A stretch of DNA of 58,739 nucleotides from Paludibacteraceae bacterium (GCA_024401495.1 JAKSKW010000012.1:1-58739), one strand, 5' to 3'; counted from the stretch's first letter, positions 26,501 to 35,229 are shown. Notes: a model not told the origin generated them from the sequence alone. Translations and numbers: made by a program.

Positions 26501-27112
26501 GACAACTGCGCGAACTGGGGCACAGTGAGTGGAGCCGACTACGTAGGAGGAGTTGTCGGTGGGGCTTACTTTCTTGACTCTTGTTATTCTGTAGGTTCTG
26601 TATATGGAAACGGAGATTTCATAGGTTGTATCGTCGGTAAAGACGAGAACAAATACGCTTCAGATAACTTTCATAATTGTTATGCCAATAGCGATTCATG
26701 CAGTGCATTGAGCAATCATAGTGAAAGTGTTGAAAAAGGGACAACTTATCTTATATCATCGTCTATGCGTGGAGAAGCCGCAAAAAATAATATGGTCAAT
26801 CTTGATTTTGAAAACATTTGGTACATAGTCGACGGGCAATTTCCTCTATTAACGGAATGTAAAGATTATGAAGATTTGATTATCAAAACATACACAGAAA
26901 TAAGAAACTGTACATCATCAGATATTGAACTAAAATGTTTTTCTGCAAATGGAATCGTATTCATAATGGCACCATCAAAGATGAATATACCTTTATTCAA
27001 TGTCAATGGCATGCTAGTAAAAAATGTTTCTCTTCATGAGGGTATGAATGAAATAAACGATATAGAAAAAGGCATCTATATTTTAGGCGACAAAAAGATT
27101 ATAGTTCGATAA
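23504..27112 (+). CDS. Large GLUG-repeat surface protein with Type IX sorting tail
   Basis: This 1202-residue protein has a signal peptide (about residues 1-22) and two long halves that each begin with a DGNGHSISGL or DGKGHTISRL motif (about residues 96 and 675) followed by many GLUG-like repeats of the type AGGIVGN...GxIxNCxNxGxIxG. Such repeats stack as a right-handed beta-helix on the cell surface. The two halves look like an internal duplication. The last 60-70 residues, with the end EKGIYILGDKKIIVR, form a Type A sorting domain, so secretion by the Type IX system is expected. Almost every repeat carries a Cys, which is unusual for an exported beta-helix of this size. Adhesion is a guess from the family. 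Codon use is weakly biased and A/T-ending, unlike its neighbours clpB and malQ. Confidence 0.85.
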   Translation: MRKLYYLLASYFIMFSSIGKAMEGTGSLEDPFLITNVEDFNEYCSLKVDTFNAKLVADIVLNKNVLDKNYQLNKDSFVTWDKSVKINATFDGNGHSISGLFKQDTKTVTGKYGLFAKIGEKGLVKNLTVKDAYLACESKIKRSTYFGGICTESEGIIDNCHFEGCIVDSSMASNYDYSYAGGICGSATGGSITNCSVNGSFFCKNTVGGIVGNANDGTKVSVCTTKGSIYCDGIAGGIVGKGDNMNAEIDSCYNYANITASDEAAGILAKNRNLNSFNSCFNFGNIESTLYHSAGISAGDAKKVTNCENVGTVIGSDHKYANEYSACGIVFSCDTILNCNNQGTIKGTSNVAGICGSVSEKMAFCHNSGSIIATGDNVAGICVYYGVDDYYPAPVSPLDALSYNTGDVTGKKNVAGITTNVKDGISACFNLGHITADTLAAGIVPDIHIKDIDNCYNLGTITAKYGAYGISRSAIINSCFNGGIVEADTCYEPLAESKSNIHRSVFNKDLYNKYSEDYYYADYGLSTEELLDIKIVLSKIGNSKWCMNEDHNAELYYPQIKGFNGILEASSFKKIEFDENGFCKEYPNHYQPAPIVDSVVQISNGGQLFWYQEKVNHDRWDNVDAVLLNDIVIETDNNILNIGMLSDTSYTPGEGYHEWRPIGYTSDQFKATIDGKGHTISRLVSFTEGKYTNTEYNAGLVSTLAEGGVIKDLTIADSHISTLRSYTAGLVANNRGEIKNCKVKNCLLKGSLKGHTGVSRYTGGICCKNYGVIDSVDVFSTTVYGLSQNGGIASENYGTVSNCTFYGNVISDNSAAGIVSNNKGIIRGCTNKGSETGSYVGGICYSNSSKALIENCINASADFHNIQNPQLSSVNAGGICTNNESYFEETGKIINCTNIASSDSISFAGICDYNLGLISNCWNKGKIMNASAASGIANTNGGTVELCFNLGEINGIEKLGGIVAWNINKGNVKKCMNFGNVSGTKNYIGGIVGHSYASVDNCANWGTVSGADYVGGVVGGAYFLDSCYSVGSVYGNGDFIGCIVGKDENKYASDNFHNCYANSDSCSALSNHSESVEKGTTYLISSSMRGEAAKNNMVNLDFENIWYIVDGQFPLLTECKDYEDLIIKTYTEIRNCTSSDIELKCFSANGIVFIMAPSKMNIPLFNVNGMLVKNVSLHEGMNEINDIEKGIYILGDKKIIVR

Positions 27113-27137
27113 TCAATTTGTATACGAAGTAAAACTC

Positions 27138-27183
27138 GGAGAGTATAACAAACATTTCTTGTTATACTCTCCATCTTTTTATA
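27138..27183 (+). terminator. Terminator of the GLUG protein gene
   Basis: A 14-bp perfect stem GGAGAGTATAACAA/TTGTTATACTCTCC (27138-27151, 27159-27172) is followed by ATCTTTTT. Confidence 0.9.
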
Positions 27184-27243
27184 ATTAAATTCAAACGCAA
27201 AAGTTTTTGCACCGTCTATCTTATCAATCTCCTAAAAATTCCT

Positions 27244-27251
27244 TATCTTTG
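27244..27251 (+). promoter_or_regulatory. -7 element for malQ
   Basis: TATCTTTG matches TAnnTTTG exactly, 38 bp before the malQ ATG. Confidence 0.65.
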
Positions 27252-27289
27252 GCATATCCATATTTTCAATAGCAAAAAGGAGAGATATT

Positions 27290-29947
27290 ATGTCGCAAAT
27301 TACATTTCTATTAAAGGCAGAAGGAGTCACAGCCGACCAGATATATATAGTCGGAGCATGCAACGAACTTGGATTCACTGAGGAGAATGCACTTCCTATG
27401 ATGCAAACGTCGGATGGATGGGTTCTTACCATCAACATCAGCCGTAGCAATATCAGATATTCATATTTCTACAAAATTGGTGAGGAGACTCGCCAGGAGC
27501 CTTGGATGTCGAGAAAAATAGCGATTCCGACAAAACAGAATATCAAAATCGCCGTAATAGACAAGTATGGTGTGACAGACTCGTCGAAAAGCATATTGAA
27601 CACTAAGGCATTCACAGAGGCTGTGTGCTATCACGCCACTAAATACGAATTGCCTAAAAGAATCTCTCCAGCTATCTTTTCTGTAACAATGCCTAACCTC
27701 CTTAAAGAGCATGAGATCTGCTTGATTGGAGACCAAAGTCAGTGGGGAAATTGGAAAGAAGACGAAGCAATGAAGCTTTCGTGCGCCGGAGCCCCTTACT
27801 TCTGGTGTACTGCAGAGGGAAGCAAACTAAAGAAAACTGCTGAATATAAATACGTCATCAGAGACAAGAAGACAAAAGCCATTCTTGCTTGGGAAGAGGG
27901 AGAAAACCGTAAATTCAAGTTGCCTAAAGGCAGCTACAACCTTGTGATTGTCCACGACGGAGTGCCAAACTTCATGTTGCCAGCATTCCGAGGCGCAGGA
28001 GTGGCAATCCCTATCTTCTCACTACGAACAAAAAAGAGTTTTGGATGCGGTGAATTCGCTGATTTGAAACCGTTTGCAGACCTTGCCAAAGCAATGGGAT
28101 TGCGTATTATACAGACGTTGCCAATCAACGACACCACAAGTCGACATACTTGGAAAGACTCTTATCCATATAGTGCCATTTCTACATTTGCCCTTCACCC
28201 AATGTATATTTCGATTGAAGACTGTGGTGAAGTGCCAAACAAGTACGATTTCGACAAGATGCGTAACGACTTGAACGCTCTTGAAGCCGTCGACTACGAA
28301 AAGGTGATGGATTGGAAGATGAGCATCCTTCAGACGATGTTCGACAGAGACAAAGAGGCTTTTCTTAACAGCGAAGAATTCAAAGCATTCTACGACGCCA
28401 ACAAGCATTGGCTTCGTCCGTATGCCGCATTCTCTTACTTGCGTGATAAATTCGGAACATGCGAGACAGCTAAGTGGGGCGACTATGCAAAATATACCGA
28501 CGCTAAAATATCAGCTCTTTGTGATCCACAGAGTGCGGCCTACCCTAAAGTCACATTCTACTACTATCTGCAGTACCACTTGGATAGTCAGTTGAAAAAA
28601 GCAGTGGCATACTGCCACAGTATCGGAATCGCATTGAAGGGAGATATTCCGATCGGTATGGATTTGAATAGCGTCGACGTATGGCAATATCCAAAATTGT
28701 TTGATTGCAACGGTAGCGCGGGTGCTCCACCTGATGATTTCTCTATCTATGGTCAGAACTGGGGATTCCCAATCTACAACTGGAAAGAGATGCAGAAAGA
28801 CGATTTTTCTTGGTGGAGAAACCGATTCAACAAAATGTCAGACTATTTCGACGCATACAGAATCGACCATATACTTGGATTCTTCCGTATCTTCCGCATA
28901 CCGAAAGACTGTGTATGGGGATTGTTGGGACAGTTTGCCCCAGCATTGCCAATGAGCAAAGAAGAGATCGAATCATTCGGAATCGAGTTTGATGAAGAAA
29001 AATTCTGTGAGCCAAACACAGACGACGAAATCTTGAGAAAACTATTTGGAGGAGACGACCTATTGGTCAAGCAGAAATATCTCGTTGCTGTCGACGACAA
29101 TAAATATAAGCTACGTAAGGAAGTCGACACTCAGCGCAAGATTAAAGATTTGCTTCCATATAGCACCGACGCCGAGAAAAAGATTCGTGACGGATTGATG
29201 AGTATACTTTGCCAAGTATTGTTTGTACGTGATTATCAAGACCCTACAAAATATCATCCACGTATCACCGTGCAGAATAGCGAAGCATTCACGATGCTTG
29301 ATCCACAGTTGAGAGACAAGATCAACCGTCTGTACAACTACTTCTACTTCGAGCGTCACAACTCATTCTGGGCAGAGCAGGCGATGGAGAAACTACCGTC
29401 GTTGGTTCACAGCACAACGATGATGTGTTGTGGAGAAGACTTGGGAATGGTGCCAGCATGTGTGCCAGACGTCATGAACGAATTGGGAATTCTATCGTTG
29501 GAAATCCAGCGTATGCCAAAGGAGTTCAATGTAGAGTTCGGACACTTGGAAAAGACACCATACCGTTGCGTCAGCACAACGTCGACACACGACATGAGCA
29601 CAATGCGAGCATGGTGGGAGGAAGACAAAGGCAAGACACAACGATATTTCAACAATTATCTCCACCAATATGGAGACGCTCCAATGTTCTGTGAACCATG
29701 GATTTGTGAGAAAATCATCGCGTCGCACCTTGAGACACAGGCAATGTGGGTGATTCTTCCTATTCAGGACTGGATGGCAGTCGACGGCAATGTGCGTTGG
29801 GATAAGACATTCAAAGAGAGAATCAACGATCCTGGAGATCCAGACAACTACTGGCATTACCGTATGCACAAGACAATCGAGGAACTTTACAACAACAAAT
29901 TCCTTTGCGACAAGATCGCAGATTTGAACAAGAGATATGGCAGATGA
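27290..29947 (+). CDS. malQ: 4-alpha-glucanotransferase (GH77) with two N-terminal starch-binding domains
   Basis: The enzyme disproportionates maltodextrins by transferring alpha-1,4-glucan segments, linking starch or glycogen breakdown to glucose. It has 885 residues because two CBM20-type domains (about 1-115 and 125-235; note IVGACNELGF and LIGDQSQWGNWKEDEAM) precede the GH77 barrel, as in plant DPE2 and Bacteroides enzymes. Catalytic residues are visible: nucleophile Asp526 in DAYRIDH, acid/base Glu716 in GEDLG and Asp768 in TSTHDMST. There is no signal peptide, so it acts in the cytoplasm. It stands alone between its promoter and a palindromic bidirectional terminator. Confidence 0.95.
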   Translation: MSQITFLLKAEGVTADQIYIVGACNELGFTEENALPMMQTSDGWVLTINISRSNIRYSYFYKIGEETRQEPWMSRKIAIPTKQNIKIAVIDKYGVTDSSKSILNTKAFTEAVCYHATKYELPKRISPAIFSVTMPNLLKEHEICLIGDQSQWGNWKEDEAMKLSCAGAPYFWCTAEGSKLKKTAEYKYVIRDKKTKAILAWEEGENRKFKLPKGSYNLVIVHDGVPNFMLPAFRGAGVAIPIFSLRTKKSFGCGEFADLKPFADLAKAMGLRIIQTLPINDTTSRHTWKDSYPYSAISTFALHPMYISIEDCGEVPNKYDFDKMRNDLNALEAVDYEKVMDWKMSILQTMFDRDKEAFLNSEEFKAFYDANKHWLRPYAAFSYLRDKFGTCETAKWGDYAKYTDAKISALCDPQSAAYPKVTFYYYLQYHLDSQLKKAVAYCHSIGIALKGDIPIGMDLNSVDVWQYPKLFDCNGSAGAPPDDFSIYGQNWGFPIYNWKEMQKDDFSWWRNRFNKMSDYFDAYRIDHILGFFRIFRIPKDCVWGLLGQFAPALPMSKEEIESFGIEFDEEKFCEPNTDDEILRKLFGGDDLLVKQKYLVAVDDNKYKLRKEVDTQRKIKDLLPYSTDAEKKIRDGLMSILCQVLFVRDYQDPTKYHPRITVQNSEAFTMLDPQLRDKINRLYNYFYFERHNSFWAEQAMEKLPSLVHSTTMMCCGEDLGMVPACVPDVMNELGILSLEIQRMPKEFNVEFGHLEKTPYRCVSTTSTHDMSTMRAWWEEDKGKTQRYFNNYLHQYGDAPMFCEPWICEKIIASHLETQAMWVILPIQDWMAVDGNVRWDKTFKERINDPGDPDNYWHYRMHKTIEELYNNKFLCDKIADLNKRYGR

Positions 29948-29982
29948 TAATATAATGCAAAATTAGAATTGCATAATACAAA

Positions 29983-30018
29983 ATTAAAGGAGACGCGAAT
30001 ATTCACGTCTCCTTTAAT
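29983..30018. terminator. Bidirectional palindromic terminator between malQ and DUF445 gene
   Basis: ATTAAAGGAGACG (29983-29995) pairs with CGTCTCCTTTAAT (30006-30018), and the interior GAATATTC is itself a palindrome. It is also a divergent member of the GAGACG repeat family, positioned to end both convergent genes. Confidence 0.85.
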
Positions 30019-30040
30019 ATTATTACAAACCAGCGTTTTA

Positions 30041-30976
30041 TCAACCAATAAAGAATATATTCGCAATTCCAATGATTGCGCCAAGCAGACCACCAAACCA
30101 TACAAGCATATTCAGTTCATGATTTGCGACATCAAGGACCAATCGTTCCATGGTAGGCATATCCATAGACTGGATTTTTTCCTCCACAATACGGCTTATA
30201 TCAACAGTCTGCAAAAGACCTGGCATTTCAGAAGTCACCTTATCCGAATAGATTTTCACCACATCACATTTCAACTCCTCAATTTTTTCATCTGAGATAT
30301 TGGCAGTCCAAGAAGCGACAGTACCATTGGCAAAACGGTCTATCTCATCGTCTACAATATCAAGAATCATCTTTTTTCCGTCGCCACGCATCACATCATT
30401 AATAAGATTTGCAAGTTTGGGAGTGATTTTATCCTTCAATGAATCAGACAAGAGATTCTTTGTAAGCATACCCATAAATCCATCTCCTACCCTTTCGTCG
30501 AAAGCCGACATAGCAGACGTAGCGATAGTTCTGCCAACATTATCGTCGGAAACCACATCATTAATTTTGGTTTCAAGATTATTCTTTACTCGCGACATTA
30601 GATCATTAACCCTCTCGTCGCCAGCATATTTGCTTAAAAACGACTGAACGGATTCTTCATTTGTCTGCAGAGAGCGAATGATTCCGTCAATCTTTGTTTT
30701 GAGTTTATCAATTGTTTCATCCGCCAAAAGCATTTTAGAAATACCATCAGCATTAACAAGATTCTCACTCACCACCCTACCAATCGCCTTAGCAAGTTCT
30801 TTCTGACGTTTTGGAATGATTCCGGGAGTAAAAGGCAGAGCAAATCCAAATATTCGTTTTTCATTATACGGCCAAAAGAGCATTTTGATGGCAAGGAAAT
30901 TAGTGAAAGCGCCAATCAAACCACCCAATGCTACCGGAGCCAAAAGTCTAGCTATTTCTAACATTTCCATAATCAT
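30041..30976 (-). CDS. DUF445 family membrane protein
   Basis: This 311-residue protein belongs to the DUF445 (YheB-like) family: an N-terminal membrane segment with PVALGGLIGAFTNFLAIKMLFWPYNEKRIFG, the signature FTPGIIPKRQKELA, a long helical and partly coiled-coil middle, and a C-terminal membrane helix LVWFGGLLGAIIGIANIFFI. The function of the family is not established. ATG codons at 30976 and 30970 are both possible starts. It is divergent from the SLBB gene and convergent with malQ. Confidence 0.85.
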   Translation of the reverse strand: MIMEMLEIARLLAPVALGGLIGAFTNFLAIKMLFWPYNEKRIFGFALPFTPGIIPKRQKELAKAIGRVVSENLVNADGISKMLLADETIDKLKTKIDGIIRSLQTNEESVQSFLSKYAGDERVNDLMSRVKNNLETKINDVVSDDNVGRTIATSAMSAFDERVGDGFMGMLTKNLLSDSLKDKITPKLANLINDVMRGDGKKMILDIVDDEIDRFANGTVASWTANISDEKIEELKCDVVKIYSDKVTSEMPGLLQTVDISRIVEEKIQSMDMPTMERLVLDVANHELNMLVWFGGLLGAIIGIANIFFIG

Positions 30977-30988
30977 TCTATTTTATTG

Positions 30989-30996
30989 CTAAGGTA
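30989..30996 (-). promoter_or_regulatory. Possible -7 element for the DUF445 gene
   Basis: The minus strand reads TACCTTAG, matching TAnnTTTG at all but one fixed position, 12 bp before the ATG. The match is weak. Confidence 0.35.
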
Positions 30997-31076
30997 CAGT
31001 TTTATAATCAAAAAAAGCGTAGATACGATTTATAAATATAGATTTTCAACATTAAAGCACAATGCAAAAACAATTT

Positions 31077-31107
31077 TTGGCAGTTTGCCGAAAAAAGAAT
31101 AATTTTG
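31077..31107 (+). promoter_or_regulatory. Promoter of the SLBB/Wzz pair
   Basis: TTG (31077-31079) and TAATTTTG (31100-31107) are 20 bp apart, with the -7 box 19 bp before the ATG. Confidence 0.75.
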
Positions 31108-31126
31108 TATCAAGAAAAACTGAAAC

Positions 31127-33580
31127 ATGAAAATATTAAAATCTTTCAAAGGAATAATTCTTGCGATGACGGTGTTTGCAACATCATCATTGTCTGCAAT
31201 TAATATCAATAGCTTGGAGAACGTGTCCGCTGGAAAATTGTCTGCGACACAGATTCAAGAAATCAAAAAAGCATATAACGAGACAGGGCGATCAATGGAC
31301 GACTTCGTAAGTTTTGCTGTATCCAAAGGAATGAGCGAAACAGAAGCGTTGCAATTGAAAGCCAGAATTTTAGAAGACAAGAGCAAGACAGAGAAAGAGA
31401 CAAAAGGAGACATTGCAATCACACGCAATCAGTTGGCTGAGAGCGTAGTTGAAGAGATGAAAGAGAATCCAGAACAAGCGAACTATATCAACAACAGAAT
31501 TTTCGGTTCAGATTTGTTCTCTAACGCAAGAATGTCTTTTGCACCAAACCAGAATATGCCAACGCCAAAGAACTACATTGTCGGACCTGGCGACGTTTTG
31601 GTAGTCGACGTTTATGGATATGCAGAAAACACAATGCAGCTTACAGTATCATCTGAAGGAAGTGTCAGAATTCCCAACGTTGGCCCTGTAATGGTAAACG
31701 GATTGACAATAGAGGCAGTACAGACTAAGATCAAAAAGCAGTTAGCCACAATTTACAGTTCTATATCATCTGGCAACACACAAGTATCCGTGACTATCGG
31801 CAATGTGAAGAGCATCAGCGTCTATATCACAGGAAATGTAACAAGACCTGGAACATATACATTATCCTCTCTTTCAACAGTTTACAATGCCCTATACGCA
31901 TGTTCAGGGCCAAGTTCATCAGGATCTATGCGTAACATCAAGGTCGTAAGAGGGGGCAAGGATATCGCCACAATCGACCTTTATACATTCCTGACAAGCG
32001 GAAATCTTTCCAACAACATTTCATTGCAGGATCAGGATGTGATCCACGTTCCAGCATACGACATTCGAGTCAGCATCGACGGACCGTTGAAAAGGCCAGG
32101 CGTATTTGAGATGAAGCAGGGCGAAACATTGAAAGATTTGCTTTCATACGCTGGAGGCTTTACTGAAAATGCATACCAGAATCGAATCACAGTACAGCGC
32201 ACAACAGAAAGAGAAAAGAGTGTAGCTGATGTGTCGAGCGAGTTATACGGTATGTTCCCATTGCAGACAGGAGATCAGTTTATTGTCTCAGAGGTACTTG
32301 ACAGATATTCGAACCGTGTGAAAATCTATGGTGGAGTATTTCGTCCAGGACCATACGCTTTGGATTCAGGCATGACTCTTAAAGATTTGATCAGAAAAGC
32401 CGACGGATTATTGGAAGACGCATACTTGGACAGAGCCACTATCACACGTCTACGTGACGATTTGACTCCTGAGTTGATCAGTTTCAACGTTAAAGATCTC
32501 ATCGACGGCAAGTTCAATATGTTGCTTAAGAAAGAAGATGAAGTCACAATCGGAAGTATGAAAGACTTGGAAGAGAAGAAGACAGTTGCTATTTACGGAC
32601 AGGTACTAGCACCTGGAACATTCCCTTACTACGAAAACATGACCGTCAAAGACTTGATATTCTTGGCTAAAGGATTCAAGGAATTCGCAGCCATCGACAA
32701 GATTGAGTTGTCACGAAGAATCAAAGATGACAGCAAACTAAAAGAGAACGTAGAGAAGAACGAGATCAAGATAATTTCAGTCGGCAGAGACCTATCTGCT
32801 GGAGGAGACGGCGACATTCAGCTCGAACCTGGCGATATGATTTCAGTAAGGCTAAAAGAAGGTATCGAATCCAACAGAGCAATGTCGATACTTGGAGAAG
32901 TTCGATCACCAGGAGACTATGTAATCACCAACAAGAGAGAGAGAATCTCCGACATCATGACACGTGCAGGAGGCGTTACAAGCTACGCTTATGTACAAGG
33001 TGCATTCTTGATTAGAAAAGGAACTCGTTCAGCAGCAGAGAGAATGCGCGATGCCAAATTAATTCAAAAAATACAAGAGACAGAAGGAGATCCAGCATTA
33101 ATCAAACAGTTGCAAAGCAGAACAGATTTAGTTGGAATTGACATGGATCGTATTGTAAAGCATCCAGGAGGCGAAGAAGACATATTTGTTGAAGACGGAG
33201 ATATGATCTACGTGCCAAAGCAGCTTCAGACTATTACAGTAAACGGAAAGGTTCAGGTGCCAGGAATGATGGTATACAAAGGACATTCAGCAAGAAAAGC
33301 GATCCGCAGATCCGGAGGATTTGGCATGCATGCCGACAAACGACATGTATATGTGGCATACGCTAACGGAGAGATGCAGTCTACAGGTCATTTTTGGTTT
33401 ATGAAAAATTATCCAAGAGTAAAACCCGGATCTCACCTATATGTGCCTGAAAAAGAGGAAGCCAACGAAGACCGAAGAGCTAGACTCAACTTTGTTGCAA
33501 CATTACTTTCAACAGTTGTTTCAACAGCGTCAGTTGGAGTATCTTCATTCGTTGTCATTTCAAATCTAAAAAACAAATAG
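31127..33580 (+). CDS. Outer-membrane polysaccharide export protein with multiple SLBB domains (Wza-like)
   Basis: This 817-residue protein resembles Wza-type exporters that form a periplasm-to-surface conduit for polysaccharide. After a signal peptide ending SLSA comes a helical stretch, then the Poly_export domain (about residues 138-225, starting YIVGPGDVLVVDVYGY) and at least five SLBB-type repeats marked by GxVxRPGxY or VxxPGxF patterns (for example VRSPGDYV, VQVPGMMVY). The end has a hydrophobic helix (about residues 787-811) that may cross the outer membrane as in Wza. There is no lipobox cysteine, unlike E. coli Wza. It precedes the Wzz gene by 24 bp, an operon. No glycosyltransferase genes are near, so the exported glycan is unknown. 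Confidence 0.88.
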   Translation: MKILKSFKGIILAMTVFATSSLSAININSLENVSAGKLSATQIQEIKKAYNETGRSMDDFVSFAVSKGMSETEALQLKARILEDKSKTEKETKGDIAITRNQLAESVVEEMKENPEQANYINNRIFGSDLFSNARMSFAPNQNMPTPKNYIVGPGDVLVVDVYGYAENTMQLTVSSEGSVRIPNVGPVMVNGLTIEAVQTKIKKQLATIYSSISSGNTQVSVTIGNVKSISVYITGNVTRPGTYTLSSLSTVYNALYACSGPSSSGSMRNIKVVRGGKDIATIDLYTFLTSGNLSNNISLQDQDVIHVPAYDIRVSIDGPLKRPGVFEMKQGETLKDLLSYAGGFTENAYQNRITVQRTTEREKSVADVSSELYGMFPLQTGDQFIVSEVLDRYSNRVKIYGGVFRPGPYALDSGMTLKDLIRKADGLLEDAYLDRATITRLRDDLTPELISFNVKDLIDGKFNMLLKKEDEVTIGSMKDLEEKKTVAIYGQVLAPGTFPYYENMTVKDLIFLAKGFKEFAAIDKIELSRRIKDDSKLKENVEKNEIKIISVGRDLSAGGDGDIQLEPGDMISVRLKEGIESNRAMSILGEVRSPGDYVITNKRERISDIMTRAGGVTSYAYVQGAFLIRKGTRSAAERMRDAKLIQKIQETEGDPALIKQLQSRTDLVGIDMDRIVKHPGGEEDIFVEDGDMIYVPKQLQTITVNGKVQVPGMMVYKGHSARKAIRRSGGFGMHADKRHVYVAYANGEMQSTGHFWFMKNYPRVKPGSHLYVPEKEEANEDRRARLNFVATLLSTVVSTASVGVSSFVVISNLKNK

Positions 33581-33604
33581 TCAAATTCAAAAAAATAATC
33601 ATTG

Positions 33605-34735
33605 ATGAATATAGACTTAGAAGATCTTCTACAAGAAGACTCTCAAGAAAACAAGATTTCCTTTGCCGACATCAAAAAGGCAGTTGGAGATTATTTGTCA
33701 TACATTTGGTGCAAGAAATGGTTTATTGTTGCAGCTGGCATTGTAGGTGTCATAATCGGCATTATCCATGCATTTATTTACAAGCCAACTTATACCGCCA
33801 CATATAAGTTTTCTATTGAAACAAAAAGTCCATCAGTTGGAGGATTAGGAGCGTTAAGTATGTTTGCAGGGTTAGGAGGGGCATCTGGAACTTTCTCCGG
33901 AGACAACCTTGTAGAATTATTCCGCACCCGAACTATGGTAGAAATGGCTTTATTGAAGCCTATTATTGTAGACGGAGACACAATGAATCTGCTTGAATAT
34001 AAAATTCTGGCAGACAGCATGAGAGTCAGTTGCAAAAATAGTAAAGAAAAAGAAGATCCTTCAAAACCACACATTGCCACAATCTGCGATGTCACATTTC
34101 CATATGGTCAATGCAGAGAATCATTTTCTCGCCAACAAGATAGTATCATAATGGGAATGGCATCAATCATGATTCTTAAAGACATCGAAATTGAGAGAAT
34201 AGATAAGAAATTATCATACGCCAGTTTTTCTATAAAGTCAAAAGATGAAAGATTCGCAAAAGAATTCAGCACGGCGATGATCAACACCGTATTTGATTTC
34301 TACCTTGAAAGCAAAAAAGAAAAGGCACAAAGAAACATTGATGAGTTTCAAGAAAGAGCGGACTCTATCCGCAAAGAATTGAACAAATCATTATATGCGG
34401 TTGCCCACTATCGCGATTTGAATATGAATCCATCAAAAAGCATTATTGGTGTGGAGCAATTAAAATATCAAACTGACATTCAGATCAACACTACTGCATA
34501 TTCAGAGATTGTGAAGAATATTGAAGTAATGAAACTTGATATGGCAAAGAGTGAACCATTGATTCAAGAGATTGATGTTCCTCGATATCCACTAGCAAAT
34601 GACAAGAAAGGCAAGGTAAAAACAGGTCTCAAATATGGAGTCATATTAGGATTCTTAACAGTGTTCGTACTATGCGGAATCCACTTTGTAAAAAACTTAA
34701 ACAAAGACAAAGAATCTGAAAATACGGTTGAATAA
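33605..34735 (+). CDS. Wzz-family chain-length determinant (no kinase domain)
   Basis: This 376-residue inner-membrane protein has two membrane helices (about residues 38-58 and 346-364) flanking a large periplasmic, coiled-coil-rich part, the architecture of polysaccharide co-polymerases that set O-antigen or capsule chain length. PRYPLANDKKGK before the second helix corresponds to the usual Pro-rich motif. There is no C-terminal tyrosine kinase. The start at 33605 (MNIDLEDLLQED) is chosen over the in-frame TTG at 33602. It is cotranscribed with the SLBB protein and ended by a strong palindromic terminator. In Porphyromonas a Wzz protein shapes the A-LPS that anchors Type IX cargo; a similar role here is inference. 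Confidence 0.88.
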   Translation: MNIDLEDLLQEDSQENKISFADIKKAVGDYLSYIWCKKWFIVAAGIVGVIIGIIHAFIYKPTYTATYKFSIETKSPSVGGLGALSMFAGLGGASGTFSGDNLVELFRTRTMVEMALLKPIIVDGDTMNLLEYKILADSMRVSCKNSKEKEDPSKPHIATICDVTFPYGQCRESFSRQQDSIIMGMASIMILKDIEIERIDKKLSYASFSIKSKDERFAKEFSTAMINTVFDFYLESKKEKAQRNIDEFQERADSIRKELNKSLYAVAHYRDLNMNPSKSIIGVEQLKYQTDIQINTTAYSEIVKNIEVMKLDMAKSEPLIQEIDVPRYPLANDKKGKVKTGLKYGVILGFLTVFVLCGIHFVKNLNKDKESENTVE

Positions 34736-34757
34736 AATAGAATTAACCAATAAATGT

Positions 34758-34795
34758 ATAGAGACGTGGAAAACATCCACGTCTCTATTTTTATT
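34758..34795 (+). terminator. Palindromic terminator after the Wzz gene (GAGACG family)
   Basis: ATAGAGACGTGGA (34758-34770) pairs perfectly with TCCACGTCTCTAT (34776-34788), followed by a T-rich tail. It belongs to the dispersed palindrome family and works as a terminator. Confidence 0.85.
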
Positions 34796-34819
34796 CTGAA
34801 TAATTAAAGAGATTATAGC

Positions 34820-34888
34820 AGTTGTCCCAAACGATGATTCAAAGGGCGTAGGGCGAGCGTATAAAGAAAAAGCAAGTGTTGGACAACT
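34820..34888. repeat. Short inverted repeat with 53-bp spacer
   Basis: AGTTGTCC (34820-34827) and GGACAACT (34881-34888) flank a locally G-rich segment (GGGCGTAGGGCGAGCG). No ORF is present. It could be a small RNA or a decayed element. Confidence 0.35.
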
Positions 34889-34938
34889 CGAATATAATTG
34901 TCATAATCAAAATAAATTCAAGATATTTTGCATTTTGT

Positions 34939-34968
34939 TTGTATTATCAACTTTTTTCTATATTTTTG
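34939..34968 (+). promoter_or_regulatory. Promoter of tRNA-Asp/tRNA-Thr
   Basis: TTG (34939-34941) and TATTTTTG (34961-34968) are 19 bp apart, 29 bp before tRNA-Asp. Confidence 0.75.
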
Positions 34969-34997
34969 CACCGCAGTTCAGAAATGAACGGCAAATT

Positions 34998-35071
34998 GGT
35001 GTGGTAGTTCAGCTGGTTAGAATACATGCCTGTCACGCATGGGGTCGCGGGTTCGAGTCCCGTCCATACCG
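34998..35071 (+). tRNA. tRNA-Asp (GTC)
   Basis: Acceptor GGTGTGG/CCATACC, anticodon stem CATGC/GCATG with loop CTGTCAC (anticodon GTC) and T arm GGGTTCGAGTCCC. No CCA is encoded. It is followed 8 bp later by tRNA-Thr. Confidence 0.95.
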
Positions 35072-35079
35072 CTAACGAT

Positions 35080-35152
35080 GCCGATGTGGCTCAGTTGGTA
35101 GAGCGTCGCATTCGTAATGCGCAGGTCACGAGTTCGAGTCTCGTCATCGGCT
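35080..35152 (+). tRNA. tRNA-Thr (CGT)
   Basis: Acceptor GCCGATG/CATCGGC, anticodon loop TTCGTAA (anticodon CGT), T arm GAGTTCGAGTCTC. No CCA is encoded. It shares the promoter at 34939 with tRNA-Asp. Confidence 0.93.
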
Positions 35153-35229
35153 CATCCTATTTATTTTATTTGTCTCCTCTGTAATTTCAACTATTGAAAA
35201 ACAGGGGATTTATTTTTTTATATAGTTTG

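Noticed and set aside
23504..27112. Repeats in the GLUG gene as a CRISPR or tandem DNA repeat
   Set aside because: The repetition is at protein level with degenerate DNA and coding throughout; there are no identical direct repeats with spacers.
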